From positions 1 to 58,072 of the forward strand of contig JBEBSR010000010.1 of assembly GCA_040394195.1 (NCBI GenBank): a stretch of 58,072 bases of DNA. Reading direction: 5' to 3'. This DNA comes from Wohlfahrtiimonas larvae_A. Its GTDB lineage: Bacteria; Pseudomonadota; Gammaproteobacteria; Cardiobacteriales; Wohlfahrtiimonadaceae. Of this stretch, positions 18,763-26,804 are shown in pieces; position 1 is the stretch's first letter, and the number at the start of each line of letters is the position of its first letter. The notes beneath the pieces are model-generated. The model had not been told where the DNA came from. It worked only from the letters and a program-made list of their open reading frames with translations, and did no database searches. The translations under genes and the position numbers were made by a program.

Positions 18763-19290
18763 ATGATTAATAAAGGGTTTACTTTAATTGAATTAATGAT
18801 CGTAGTAGCCATCATTGGAATTTTATCAATGATGGCAATGCCAGCCTATCAGGATTATATCAAGCGTGCCGGCGTTGCAGAAGGGCTGCAGTTAATCTTG
18901 CCTGCTAAAACTGCAATGATGGACTATTATCAAGAGCGCGGTGTCTTTCCTGATAGGACCCAGGATGTTCAAGGTTCTATAAATATTCCTGCTAATCATG
19001 AAACTACAGCAGGTGTTGCTGTTATTCCAGCTGAAGGCAAATTTGTAACAGGCTATTCCATTTCTAACTGGGTTATTTATATCTACTTTTCAGAAAAATT
19101 TGATAAATCTAAAACAGCTTATAAAATCGAGTTGCCTGTAGTACCTGTTATGACTGATGGTGGAATACAATGGTATTGTGGCTACAATGCTGCTAGGAAA
19201 GTTGGTTATGGTAGAACTAAAGGGGCAATTTCTACTAACCCAGGGCAAAATAGTGTTAAAGAAAGATATTTACCGTCTGTTTGTAGATAG
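18763..19290 (+). CDS. pilA: Type IV pilin (PilA-like major or minor subunit)
   Basis: 175 residues with the class III prepilin signal MINKG|FTLIELMIVVAIIGIL. PilD would cut after Gly5 and methylate Phe6, and mature Glu5 (residue 10) is present. A C-terminal disulfide loop is possible between the Cys in WYCGY and the final PSVCR. The length is typical of PilA-like subunits. The gene stands alone, about 26 kb from pilSR in this window, and is followed by a strong terminator. Whether it is the major pilin cannot be told without the other pilin genes. Confidence 0.88.
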   Translation: MINKGFTLIELMIVVAIIGILSMMAMPAYQDYIKRAGVAEGLQLILPAKTAMMDYYQERGVFPDRTQDVQGSINIPANHETTAGVAVIPAEGKFVTGYSISNWVIYIYFSEKFDKSKTAYKIELPVVPVMTDGGIQWYCGYNAARKVGYGRTKGAISTNPGQNSVKERYLPSVCR

Positions 19291-19327
19291 TATTAGGATT
19301 TAAATTCAAAATATTTTGTAAAAATTT

Positions 19328-19355
19328 TACCCTGATTTTTTCAGGGTATTTTTTT
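19328..19355 (+). terminator. Rho-independent terminator after the pilin gene
   Basis: An 8-bp stem (TACCCTGA with TCAGGGTA) around a T5 loop, followed by seven T. Confidence 0.9.
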
Positions 19356-19467
19356 GCTTTAACGCTTTGTAAAAATGGGAAATAAAAGCTCGTTTTTATA
19401 TATGATTTTTTGTTTAATTTTTTCAATTAATCAATATTAAATATAAAAAAATATTGTGTAAATTAAA

Positions 19468-19576
19468 ATGAGCCGTTATCATAACTCGCTTCTATGACAT
19501 GAAGAAGCTATGTCACAAAGCACGTAAAACTCTCACTTTTGAGGGGGGCGTGTTTTTTTTTGCCCAAAAAAAATGA
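19468..19576 (+). promoter_or_regulatory. carAB leader with two hairpins and a T9 attenuator-like element
   Basis: Two hairpins lie upstream of carA. The first pairs TGACAT (19495-19500) with ATGTCA (19510-19515). The second has an outer stem CACG/CGTG (19521-19524 with 19549-19552) and an inner stem CTCTCA/TGAGGG (19530-19535 with 19540-19545, two of the six pairs involving U or G wobble). Nine T follow at 19553-19561. Two short frames cross it: a 9-codon frame at 19468-19497, and a 25-codon frame from ATG 19499 to TGA 19574-19576 that reads through the hairpin and encodes Phe-Phe-Phe from the T tract. Neither has a good ribosome-binding site. The layout recalls the pyrBI leader of enteric bacteria; regulation by pyrimidines or arginine is an inference. 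Confidence 0.55.
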
Positions 19577-19604
19577 CGAGTGAAATTAATAGGAAAAAGA
19601 CGAA

Positions 19605-20729
19605 ATGACAATGCCAGCAGTATTAGTTTTAGCAGATGGAAGTGTGTTTGAAGGCACAGCCATCGGCGCAGAAGGACAAACAGTCGGTGAAGTAGTATTT
19701 AACACTTCAATGACTGGCTACCAAGAGATTTTGACAGATCCATCCTATGCAAAACAAATGATTACATTAACGTATCCTCATATTGGCAACACAGGCACCA
19801 ATAGAGAAGATGAAGAATCAGATTCTGTTTATGCAGCAGGTTTAATTATCAGAGATTTGCCATTATTGGCTAGTAACTTCCGAAGTACTGAAAGTTTAGG
19901 TGATTATCTAAAGCGTCACAATGTGGTTGCGATTGCGGATATTGATACGCGTAGATTAACAAGAATTCTAAGAGAAAAAGGTTCACAAGCAGGCTGCATC
20001 ATCACAGGTGTAAATATTGATATTGCTAAAGCGCAAGCAGATGCAAAAGCATTTGGCAGCATGGCAGGTTTGGATTTAGCAAAAGAAGTGGCATGTGAAA
20101 AAGCATACGAATGGGCACAAGGTGAGTGGCATTTAGGCGAAGGCTTTAAGACAGATATTGCTCAGCCTTTGCATGTTGTGGCTTATGACTTTGGTGTGAA
20201 ACGTAATATTTTACGTATGTTGGCTGAGCGCGGTTGCCGATTAACTGTTGTGCCTGCACAAACACCAGCTAGCGAAGTTTTAGCAATGAATCCAGATGGC
20301 GTATTTTTATCCAATGGTCCAGGAGATCCTGAGCCATGTGATTACGCAATCCAAGCAATTCAAGAGATTTTAGCAACGAAAAAACCTATATTTGGCATCT
20401 GTTTAGGTCATCAATTACTCGGTTTAGCAGTGGGCGCTAAAACTGAAAAAATGACATTTGGCCATCATGGTGCAAACCATCCAGTACAAGATTTAGAAAC
20501 GGGGCGTGTTGTGATTACAACTCAAAATCATGGCTTCCAAATCAATGAATCAAGTTTGCCAAGTAATGTAGAAGTCACGCATAGATCATTGTTTGATCAA
20601 TCTATTCAAGGCATTAGCTTGAAAGATCAAGTGGCATTTTCGTTCCAAGGACATCCTGAAGCAAGTGCAGGCCCAAATGATGTGGCTTATTTGTTCGATC
20701 AATTCATCAATAGCATGCAAGCTAAATAG
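19605..20729 (+). CDS. carA: Carbamoyl-phosphate synthase small subunit (glutamine amidotransferase)
   Basis: 374 residues. The N-terminal domain contains FEGTAIGAEGQTVGEVVFNTSMTGYQE (positions about 15-41). The class I amidotransferase domain has the catalytic Cys in IFGICLGHQLLG and the His-Glu pair in FQGHPEAS. It releases ammonia from glutamine and channels it to CarB for carbamoyl phosphate, the precursor of both pyrimidines and arginine. AGGAAAA lies 10 bp upstream of the ATG; an in-frame ATG two codons later is less well spaced. It lies 9 bp upstream of carB, with which it forms an operon. Confidence 0.97.
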   Translation: MTMPAVLVLADGSVFEGTAIGAEGQTVGEVVFNTSMTGYQEILTDPSYAKQMITLTYPHIGNTGTNREDEESDSVYAAGLIIRDLPLLASNFRSTESLGDYLKRHNVVAIADIDTRRLTRILREKGSQAGCIITGVNIDIAKAQADAKAFGSMAGLDLAKEVACEKAYEWAQGEWHLGEGFKTDIAQPLHVVAYDFGVKRNILRMLAERGCRLTVVPAQTPASEVLAMNPDGVFLSNGPGDPEPCDYAIQAIQEILATKKPIFGICLGHQLLGLAVGAKTEKMTFGHHGANHPVQDLETGRVVITTQNHGFQINESSLPSNVEVTHRSLFDQSIQGISLKDQVAFSFQGHPEASAGPNDVAYLFDQFINSMQAK

Positions 20730-20738
20730 GAGGATATC

Positions 20739-23700
20739 ATGCCAAAACGTACAGATTTAAAATCCATTTTAATCATTGGCGCAGGCCCAATTGTGATTGG
20801 GCAAGCATGTGAATTTGACTATTCTGGCGCTCAAGCTTGTAAAGCATTGCGTGAAGAAGGTTTCAGAGTTATTTTGGTTAACTCAAACCCAGCAACAATC
20901 ATGACAGATCCAGAAATGGCAGATGTGACTTACATCGAGCCAATTACATGGCAAACAGTTGAAAAAATTATCAAAAAAGAACGTCCTGATGCAATTTTGC
21001 CGACAATGGGCGGCCAAACAGCATTGAACTGTGCATTAGATTTAAGCCGCAATGGCGTATTAGCAAAATACAATGTTGAATTGATTGGTGCAACAGAAGA
21101 TGCCATCGATAAAGCAGAAGATCGTGGTCGTTTTAAAGAAGCAATGGAAAAAATTGGCTTGAAATGCCCTGAATCTTATGTTTGCCATAGCTTGAATGAA
21201 GCATTGGCAGCACAGCTTAAGGTTGGTTTTCCAACATTGATCCGCCCATCATTCACAATGGGTGGTTCGGGTGGTGGTATTGCTTATAACAAGGAAGAAT
21301 TTTTAACGATTTGTGAGCGCGGTTTCGATGCTTCTCCAACCCATGAATTATTGATTGAACAATCGGTATTGGGCTGGAAAGAGTATGAAATGGAAGTAGT
21401 GCGTGATAAATCAGATAACGCAATCATCATTTGTTCTATTGAAAACTTTGATCCAATGGGAGTGCATACAGGTGATTCCATCACTGTTGCACCTGCGCAA
21501 ACATTGACAGATAAAGAATACCAAATCATGCGTAATGCAAGTTTGGCTGTACTTCGTGAAATTGGTGTAGATACAGGCGGTTCCAATGTACAGTTTGCGG
21601 TAAACCCTGCAAACGGCGAAATGATCGTGATTGAAATGAACCCACGCGTTTCTCGCTCATCTGCATTGGCATCAAAAGCAACAGGCTTTCCAATTGCGAA
21701 AATCGCTGCCAAATTAGCGATTGGCTACACATTGAATGAGTTGAAAAATGATATTACAGGCGGTCGTACACCTGCATCATTTGAGCCTTCAATTGACTAT
21801 GTTGTCACAAAAATTCCTCGCTTTGCATTCGAGAAATTCCCAGCGGCGGATGATCGCTTAACAACGCAGATGAAATCTGTGGGTGAAGTGATGGCAATGG
21901 GTCGTACATTGCAAGAATCTATGCAGAAAGCATTGCGTGGTTTAGAAACAGGTTTATGTGGATTTGATCCTCGCACAACTGATAAATCTGTGATTCAATG
22001 TGAATTAGGGAATCCTGGTCCTGATCGTGTTTTATATGTGGCTGATGCTTTCCGTATTGGCATGACACAAGCTGAAATCTTTGAGATTTCTGCGATTGAT
22101 CCTTGGTTCATGATGCAAATTGAAGATTTAGTGAGTGAAGAAAAATCGATTGCAGCAGGTACTTTACAAGATCTAGATTTTGCTACATTCCGCCGTTTGA
22201 AGCGTAAAGGATTCTCTGATAAACGCATTGCTCAGCTATTAAATATCAAAGAAAAATTAGTGCGTGAAGCACGTTATGCGTTGAAATTGCACCCAGTTTA
22301 TAAGCGTGTGGATACTTGTGCGGCTGAGTTTGATACAGATACAGCTTACTTATATTCAACATACGAAGAAGAGTGTGAAGCTCGTCCAAGTGATAAGAAA
22401 AAAATCATGATTTTAGGCGGTGGGCCAAACAGAATTGGACAAGGTATTGAGTTCGATTACTGCTGTGTACATGCATCATTGGCACTTCGCGAATCAGGCT
22501 TTGAAACCATCATGGTGAACTGTAACCCTGAAACAGTTTCCACTGACTTTGATACATCAGATCGTTTATATTTCGAGCCATTAACATTGGAAGATGTATT
22601 AGAAATCGTGCGTGTTGAAAATCCTTATGGCGTGATCGTCCATTATGGTGGTCAAACACCTTTGAAACTAGCGAATGCTTTGGTTGAAAATGGCGTAAAT
22701 ATCATTGGTACATCAGCAGATAGCATTGATGCTGCGGAAGATCGTGAACGTTTCCAAAAAGTATTGAATGATTTAGGTTTGAAACAACCGCCAAACCGTA
22801 CAGCGCGTAATGAAACAGATGCGATTGTGTTAGCCAATGAAATTGATTATCCATTGGTTGTGCGCCCTTCTTATGTATTGGGCGGTCGTGCAATGCAGAT
22901 CGTTCATTCGGATGATGAATTGCGCCGCTATATGAATGAAGCAGTGCAAGTATCAGAAGATAGCCCAGTGTTATTAGATTTCTACTTAAATCATGCGATC
23001 GAAGTAGATGTTGACTGCGTATCAGATGGCGATGAAGTTGTGATCGGCGGCATTATGCAACACGTTGAACAAGCAGGCGTTCACTCAGGCGATTCAGGTT
23101 GTTCATTGCCACCTTATTCCTTGAGCAAAGACATTCAGGATGAAATTCGTCGCCAAACTAAAGCAATGGCAAAAGCATTGAATGTAATTGGTTTGATGAA
23201 TGTTCAGTTTGCTGTGCAAGATGATGTTGTGTATGTATTGGAAGTGAATCCGCGTGCTTCTCGTACAGTGCCATTTGTGAGTAAAGCAACAAGTGTGCCT
23301 TTAGCTAAAATTGCAGCGCGTGCAATGGCTGGTATTAGCTTAGCTGAGCAAAACTTCCATGAAGAGATTATTCCTGATTATTATTCTGTGAAAGAAGCTG
23401 TATTCCCATTCATTAAGTTCCCAGGCGTAGATACAATACTTGGGCCAGAAATGCGTTCAACAGGTGAAGTGATGGGTGTTGGTAAAACATTCTCAGAAGC
23501 TTATTTGAAAGCGCAAATGGGCGCAGGTGAGCGCATTCCAAAAATGGGTAAAGTTTTTATCTCTGTACGTGATGAAGATAAAGCAGATTTGGAAACAATG
23601 GCTCGTAATTTCTTAGAGCAAGGTTATGGTTTATGTGCAACAGGTGGCACAGCACAAAGATTATCTGAATTAGGCTTCTATGTTCAGAAGATTCATAAGG

Positions 23701-23954
23701 TAGCAGAAGGTCGCCCGCATATTTTGGATTACATCAAAAATGGTGAAATTGCTGTGGTTGTGAACACAGTTTCCAGCGATGCAAAAGCGATAGCGGATAG
23801 CCATGCAATTCGCCGCACTTCCATTAACTTGCGTGTACCTTTGTACACAACATTAGCAGGTGGTGAAGCTGTGAGTGAAGGTGTGAAAAGTATGTTTGCG
23901 ATGGATGTTTATTCAGTGCAAGAATTACATGCGCATTTAAAATCACAGAAATAA
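20739..23954 (+). CDS. carB: Carbamoyl-phosphate synthase large subunit
   Basis: 1071 residues, the normal full length. Two duplicated ATP-grasp halves are visible: IIGAGPIVIGQACEFDYSG opens the first, and ILGGGPNRIGQGIEFDYC near residue 557 opens the second. The C-terminal MGS-like allosteric domain is recognisable around GLCATGGTAQRLSELG. It joins bicarbonate, ATP and ammonia from CarA into carbamoyl phosphate. AGGAGG precedes the ATG, and a terminator follows 58 bp after the stop. Confidence 0.98.
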   Translation: MPKRTDLKSILIIGAGPIVIGQACEFDYSGAQACKALREEGFRVILVNSNPATIMTDPEMADVTYIEPITWQTVEKIIKKERPDAILPTMGGQTALNCALDLSRNGVLAKYNVELIGATEDAIDKAEDRGRFKEAMEKIGLKCPESYVCHSLNEALAAQLKVGFPTLIRPSFTMGGSGGGIAYNKEEFLTICERGFDASPTHELLIEQSVLGWKEYEMEVVRDKSDNAIIICSIENFDPMGVHTGDSITVAPAQTLTDKEYQIMRNASLAVLREIGVDTGGSNVQFAVNPANGEMIVIEMNPRVSRSSALASKATGFPIAKIAAKLAIGYTLNELKNDITGGRTPASFEPSIDYVVTKIPRFAFEKFPAADDRLTTQMKSVGEVMAMGRTLQESMQKALRGLETGLCGFDPRTTDKSVIQCELGNPGPDRVLYVADAFRIGMTQAEIFEISAIDPWFMMQIEDLVSEEKSIAAGTLQDLDFATFRRLKRKGFSDKRIAQLLNIKEKLVREARYALKLHPVYKRVDTCAAEFDTDTAYLYSTYEEECEARPSDKKKIMILGGGPNRIGQGIEFDYCCVHASLALRESGFETIMVNCNPETVSTDFDTSDRLYFEPLTLEDVLEIVRVENPYGVIVHYGGQTPLKLANALVENGVNIIGTSADSIDAAEDRERFQKVLNDLGLKQPPNRTARNETDAIVLANEIDYPLVVRPSYVLGGRAMQIVHSDDELRRYMNEAVQVSEDSPVLLDFYLNHAIEVDVDCVSDGDEVVIGGIMQHVEQAGVHSGDSGCSLPPYSLSKDIQDEIRRQTKAMAKALNVIGLMNVQFAVQDDVVYVLEVNPRASRTVPFVSKATSVPLAKIAARAMAGISLAEQNFHEEIIPDYYSVKEAVFPFIKFPGVDTILGPEMRSTGEVMGVGKTFSEAYLKAQMGAGERIPKMGKVFISVRDEDKADLETMARNFLEQGYGLCATGGTAQRLSELGFYVQKIHKVAEGRPHILDYIKNGEIAVVVNTVSSDAKAIADSHAIRRTSINLRVPLYTTLAGGEAVSEGVKSMFAMDVYSVQELHAHLKSQK

Positions 23955-24011
23955 GTTATTCAGTAACATTGTAAACTTTATATTTCCTCGCCTTTGGTGA
24001 GTAAATATTAG

Positions 24012-24034
24012 AGCTCCTGAAAGGGAGCTTTTTT
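24012..24034 (+). terminator. Rho-independent terminator after carAB
   Basis: A 6-bp stem (AGCTCC with GGAGCT) and six T at its end, behind carB. Confidence 0.85.
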
Positions 24035-24135
24035 ATTGTTCCACTATAAGAACAATGTGTGCCATGAAGCCTACTTTTTCTCTAGGATTATCAATGATAT
24101 CTTAGCCACATATTAAATAGTTAGAGGAAAAGCTT

Positions 24136-25002
24136 ATGAAACAATTAAAAGCGATTTATAAAGCACCTGAAGCTCATTGGGTTGGCGATGGCTTTAAAGT
24201 ACGTTCACTCTTTTCATACAGTAATCACGGTAAATTATTGAACCCATTTTTATTGTTGGATAGAGCAGGGCCAACTAAGTTTAAACCAACCAATAATCCT
24301 GGCGGTGTGGGTGAGCATCCACATCGTGGCTTTGAAACTGTAACCATTGTTTATGAAGGCGAATTAGCACATCATGATTCAAGTGGCAAAGGCGGAGAAA
24401 TTGGCCCAGGCGATGTTCAATGGATGACAGCTGCAAAAGGTATTTTGCATAAAGAGTATCATTCTAAAAACTTTGCTAAAAATGGCGGCGTTTTGGATAT
24501 GGTTCAACTTTGGGTAAATTTACCTGCTAAAGATAAAATGAGTAAGCCAGGCTACCAAGCTATCACAGCGGATATGATTCCTAAAGTTCAGTTGGCAAAT
24601 GATTTGGGTTTCATGCGAGTGATCGCAGGTGATTACAATGGTACCAAAGGTGCTGCACGTACTTTTACACCAGTGGATGTTTGGGATTTCCATTTGAAAA
24701 CTGGCGGCGCAGTGACTATTCCTGCTGTGCAGTATCGTTATGTTGGTTTGATTGTATTGCATGGTGAAGTGATCTTAAATGGCGAACAAGTTATCAAAGA
24801 ATCTGAGCTAGCAATTTTGGATAAACATGGTGAAGAGTTCACTCTAGAAGCTACAAAAGATAGCATCGTGTTGTATTTAAGTGGTGAACCAATCAATGAA
24901 CCTGTTGTCGGTTATGGGCCATTTGTGATGAACTCAAGAGAAGAGATTATGCAAGCTTCTTTAGATTATTCACATGGCCGATTTGGTAAGATGCAGAATT
25001 AG
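24136..25002 (+). CDS. Pirin-family bicupin protein
   Basis: 288 residues with the pirin cupin signature HPHRGFETVTIVYEGELAHHDS (about residues 57-78), whose His residues bind a metal. GDVQWMTAAKGILHKEY and the C-terminal half with YGPFVMNSREEI complete the family pattern. Bacterial pirins such as YhhW have quercetinase activity, and others modulate enzymes or transcription. The role here is unknown. The ribosome-binding site is AGAGGA. The gene is transcribed alone, between two terminators. Confidence 0.9.
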   Translation: MKQLKAIYKAPEAHWVGDGFKVRSLFSYSNHGKLLNPFLLLDRAGPTKFKPTNNPGGVGEHPHRGFETVTIVYEGELAHHDSSGKGGEIGPGDVQWMTAAKGILHKEYHSKNFAKNGGVLDMVQLWVNLPAKDKMSKPGYQAITADMIPKVQLANDLGFMRVIAGDYNGTKGAARTFTPVDVWDFHLKTGGAVTIPAVQYRYVGLIVLHGEVILNGEQVIKESELAILDKHGEEFTLEATKDSIVLYLSGEPINEPVVGYGPFVMNSREEIMQASLDYSHGRFGKMQN

Positions 25003-25009
25003 AAATAAG

Positions 25010-25038
25010 AATAGCGCCTGAAAAGGCGCTATTTTTTT
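25010..25038. terminator. Terminator between pirin gene and the LprI-like pair
   Basis: A 9-bp stem (AATAGCGCC with GGCGCTATT) closes a TGAAAA loop and is followed by T. It lies two bases from the convergent stop codon. Confidence 0.9.
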
Positions 25039-25039
25039 G

Positions 25040-25456
25040 TCACTGAAAACTACCTAAAATATTCTCCCATAATACGACAGTGTAGATTAAATCTCTGACA
25101 CGTTGATGAGACTTATGATTGATGCAATTCAATATTTTGATATCACGAGCAAGAGAGTCAGGATAAATGGCATTTGCTAATTGGCATTCTGTTGTGATTA
25201 ATTTATCCCAACTTTGTTGTGATGCATCCAAAGTTTTTTGTTGTTCTAATGGTAAAAAGTTACGTACTCTAGGATAAAACTCATTCAATATTAATTTAAC
25301 TTGTGTCGAATTATTTGCCTCACACTCTAATATATTTGTTTCTGTAATATAAATTTCAGAACAGCTTTTTAAGGTAATTTCAGGGAAACGTGCATGTTGT
25401 GCAAAACTCAACATATTTGCATTGAATATTAATATAAATAATAATAGTTTTTTCAT
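25040..25456 (-). CDS. Exported LprI-like (DUF1311) protein, second of a pair
   Basis: 138 residues with a signal peptide ending near LSFA-Q. The conserved part reads LDASQQSWDKLITTEC, then NCINHKSHQRVRDL, which is the L-Q-W-C / C-R-L pattern of LprI/DUF1311 domains; some members inhibit lysozyme. Cysteines in the N-terminal part (KSCSE, ILECE) and these two could form disulfides, as expected outside the cytoplasm. It lies 13 bp downstream of a paralogue with the same pattern and the same LGSFQ ending. The function is inferred from the family only. Confidence 0.55.
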   Translation of the reverse strand: MKKLLLFILIFNANMLSFAQHARFPEITLKSCSEIYITETNILECEANNSTQVKLILNEFYPRVRNFLPLEQQKTLDASQQSWDKLITTECQLANAIYPDSLARDIKILNCINHKSHQRVRDLIYTVVLWENILGSFQ

Positions 25457-25469
25457 TATTATCGCACCA

Positions 25470-25931
25470 TTATTTTATTGAAGAAATTGGTGGTATGACA
25501 TTATTCAGAGTGTTTTGGAAGCTACCAAGATCTTCCTCCCACAACATAACTAGATAAACCAAACTATCAATGCGCTCTTCAATTTTATGATTTAAACAAT
25601 GAATTTTAGCAACAGATTGCTGTTCTTCTGATTCTGTATAACGAGCAGCATAGATTGTACACGCTGAATCTGAAAAGTTTTCCCAATGTAATTGAGTCGC
25701 CTCTAATGCACTTTGATGTTCTTTTGGGAGAAAATTTTGAAGATTTAGGTAAAAAATACCTAAAGCTTTATTAGCAACTCGATAGTTTTCATATTCACAT
25801 TGATTAATCTCCATTTGTTGAGAGTGTTTTTCGACGCAATCATCTAGCATTAGAATTGGCAAACGTTCTTGTGTATGGCCAAATAATGTGAAGCTTATGA
25901 ATAATAAAGTTATAGAGATGTATTGCTTCAT
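25470..25931 (-). CDS. Exported LprI-like (DUF1311) protein, first of a pair
   Basis: 153 residues with a signal peptide (hydrophobic core, cleavage near LFG or GHT). It has LEATQLHWENFSDSAC and HCLNHKIEERIDSLVYLVMLWEEDLGSFQ-like blocks that match the downstream paralogue in order and spacing, including four cysteines. The pair is a tandem duplication that has diverged considerably. LprI/DUF1311 proteins are periplasmic or surface proteins, sometimes lysozyme inhibitors. The ribosome-binding site is weak. Transcription runs away from the RidA gene, which lies upstream on the same strand. Confidence 0.55.
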   Translation of the reverse strand: MKQYISITLLFISFTLFGHTQERLPILMLDDCVEKHSQQMEINQCEYENYRVANKALGIFYLNLQNFLPKEHQSALEATQLHWENFSDSACTIYAARYTESEEQQSVAKIHCLNHKIEERIDSLVYLVMLWEEDLGSFQNTLNNVIPPISSIK

Positions 25932-26066
25932 AGTATTGAGTGCCCTATAAAGTTATATATGAAAATTGATATGAATTAATATAAATATATTGATTATTCA
26001 TTATACAACTAGGAAGATTCTAACTCAATAATAATATCAAGAAATGTTAATTAATGTTTTTTTATT

Positions 26067-26094
26067 AAAGCAATAGAATTCATTCTATTGCTTT
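26067..26094 (-). terminator. 13-bp hairpin after the RidA gene
   Basis: The arms AAAGCAATAGAAT and ATTCTATTGCTTT pair perfectly around two bases. It lies just downstream of the RidA stop codon on the minus strand. There is no good T run beyond the three T of the stem, so termination is probable but not certain. Confidence 0.6.
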
Positions 26095-26106
26095 ATGGTG
26101 AATTAG

Positions 26107-26448
26107 TTATACAGCTGCAATAATTTTAACTTCCATTTTCCAGTTAGGGCGCATCAAGCCTGCTTGAACAGTGCAACGAACTGGTGAATTGTTTGGATCA
26201 ACCCACTCATCCCAAGCACGATTCATTTCAGCGAAGTCATCATTATTCACTAGGAAAATAGTTACATCTAGAATTTTGCTTTTTTCACTATCATTTTGAG
26301 CCAACACAGCATCAATATCTTCTAAGATGCTTTTCATTTGTGCATATGCACAGTTATCTTCAACTGTTGGCACAGATGTGTAATAAATCGTTTGGTTATA
26401 AGTCACTGCATCTGACATTCTTAGGCCTAAGTTAAAACGTTTGATCAT
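26107..26448 (-). CDS. RidA/YjgF-family protein
   Basis: 113 residues. RidA-type enzymes hydrolyse reactive enamine or imine intermediates made by PLP enzymes. The conserved Arg of the active site appears in SPVRCTVQAGL, and the C-terminus KMEVKIIAAV matches the family. The N-terminus lacks the usual IGPYSQA and reads GLRMSDAVTYNQTIYYTS, so this belongs to one of the Rid subgroups rather than to archetypal RidA. AGGA precedes the ATG on the minus strand. Nearby GltP, GuaD and the DadA-like gene point to nitrogen metabolism. Confidence 0.8.
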   Translation of the reverse strand: MIKRFNLGLRMSDAVTYNQTIYYTSVPTVEDNCAYAQMKSILEDIDAVLAQNDSEKSKILDVTIFLVNNDDFAEMNRAWDEWVDPNNSPVRCTVQAGLMRPNWKMEVKIIAAV

Positions 26449-26804
26449 ATATTCCTCATAAATTAGGGGGAGATAAGCAAAATTGCATGGGTGATTATAC
26501 TTAATTTTATGGCAAAAGTTTTACGAGAAAATACTTCTATTTGAAAGGCTGCATAGTAAAAAACTTGGTGTCTTGATTAAAATAAAATTGTAATTATTTT
26601 TCATTTATTAAATATTTTTGTTAATTTTTGAAAATAATAATGTTAGTGTATTCAGCTTCTTGATTCTTGAATGAATCAAGTCACAGTGCTGGGGATAGCA
26701 CTAGTCTTGTGCCACAAAGCAATATATAGCCATTAAGCTGTAAAAATCACACATCGTGATATTGATAGGCATTGAAAATATACTCAGAATAATAAGGAGA
26801 TAGC
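26449..26804 (+). other. Long 5' region of the gltP-like gene with two tandem hairpins
   Basis: 356 bp without a gene. Near its middle one hairpin pairs CTTGATTC (26659-26666) with GAATCAAG (26673-26680), and a second pairs AGTGCT (26685-26690) with AGCACT (26697-26702). There is no T tract after either, so they do not look like terminators. They could lie in a regulated 5' untranslated region or be operators. No convincing promoter was found. AAGGAGA precedes the gltP start. Confidence 0.35.
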
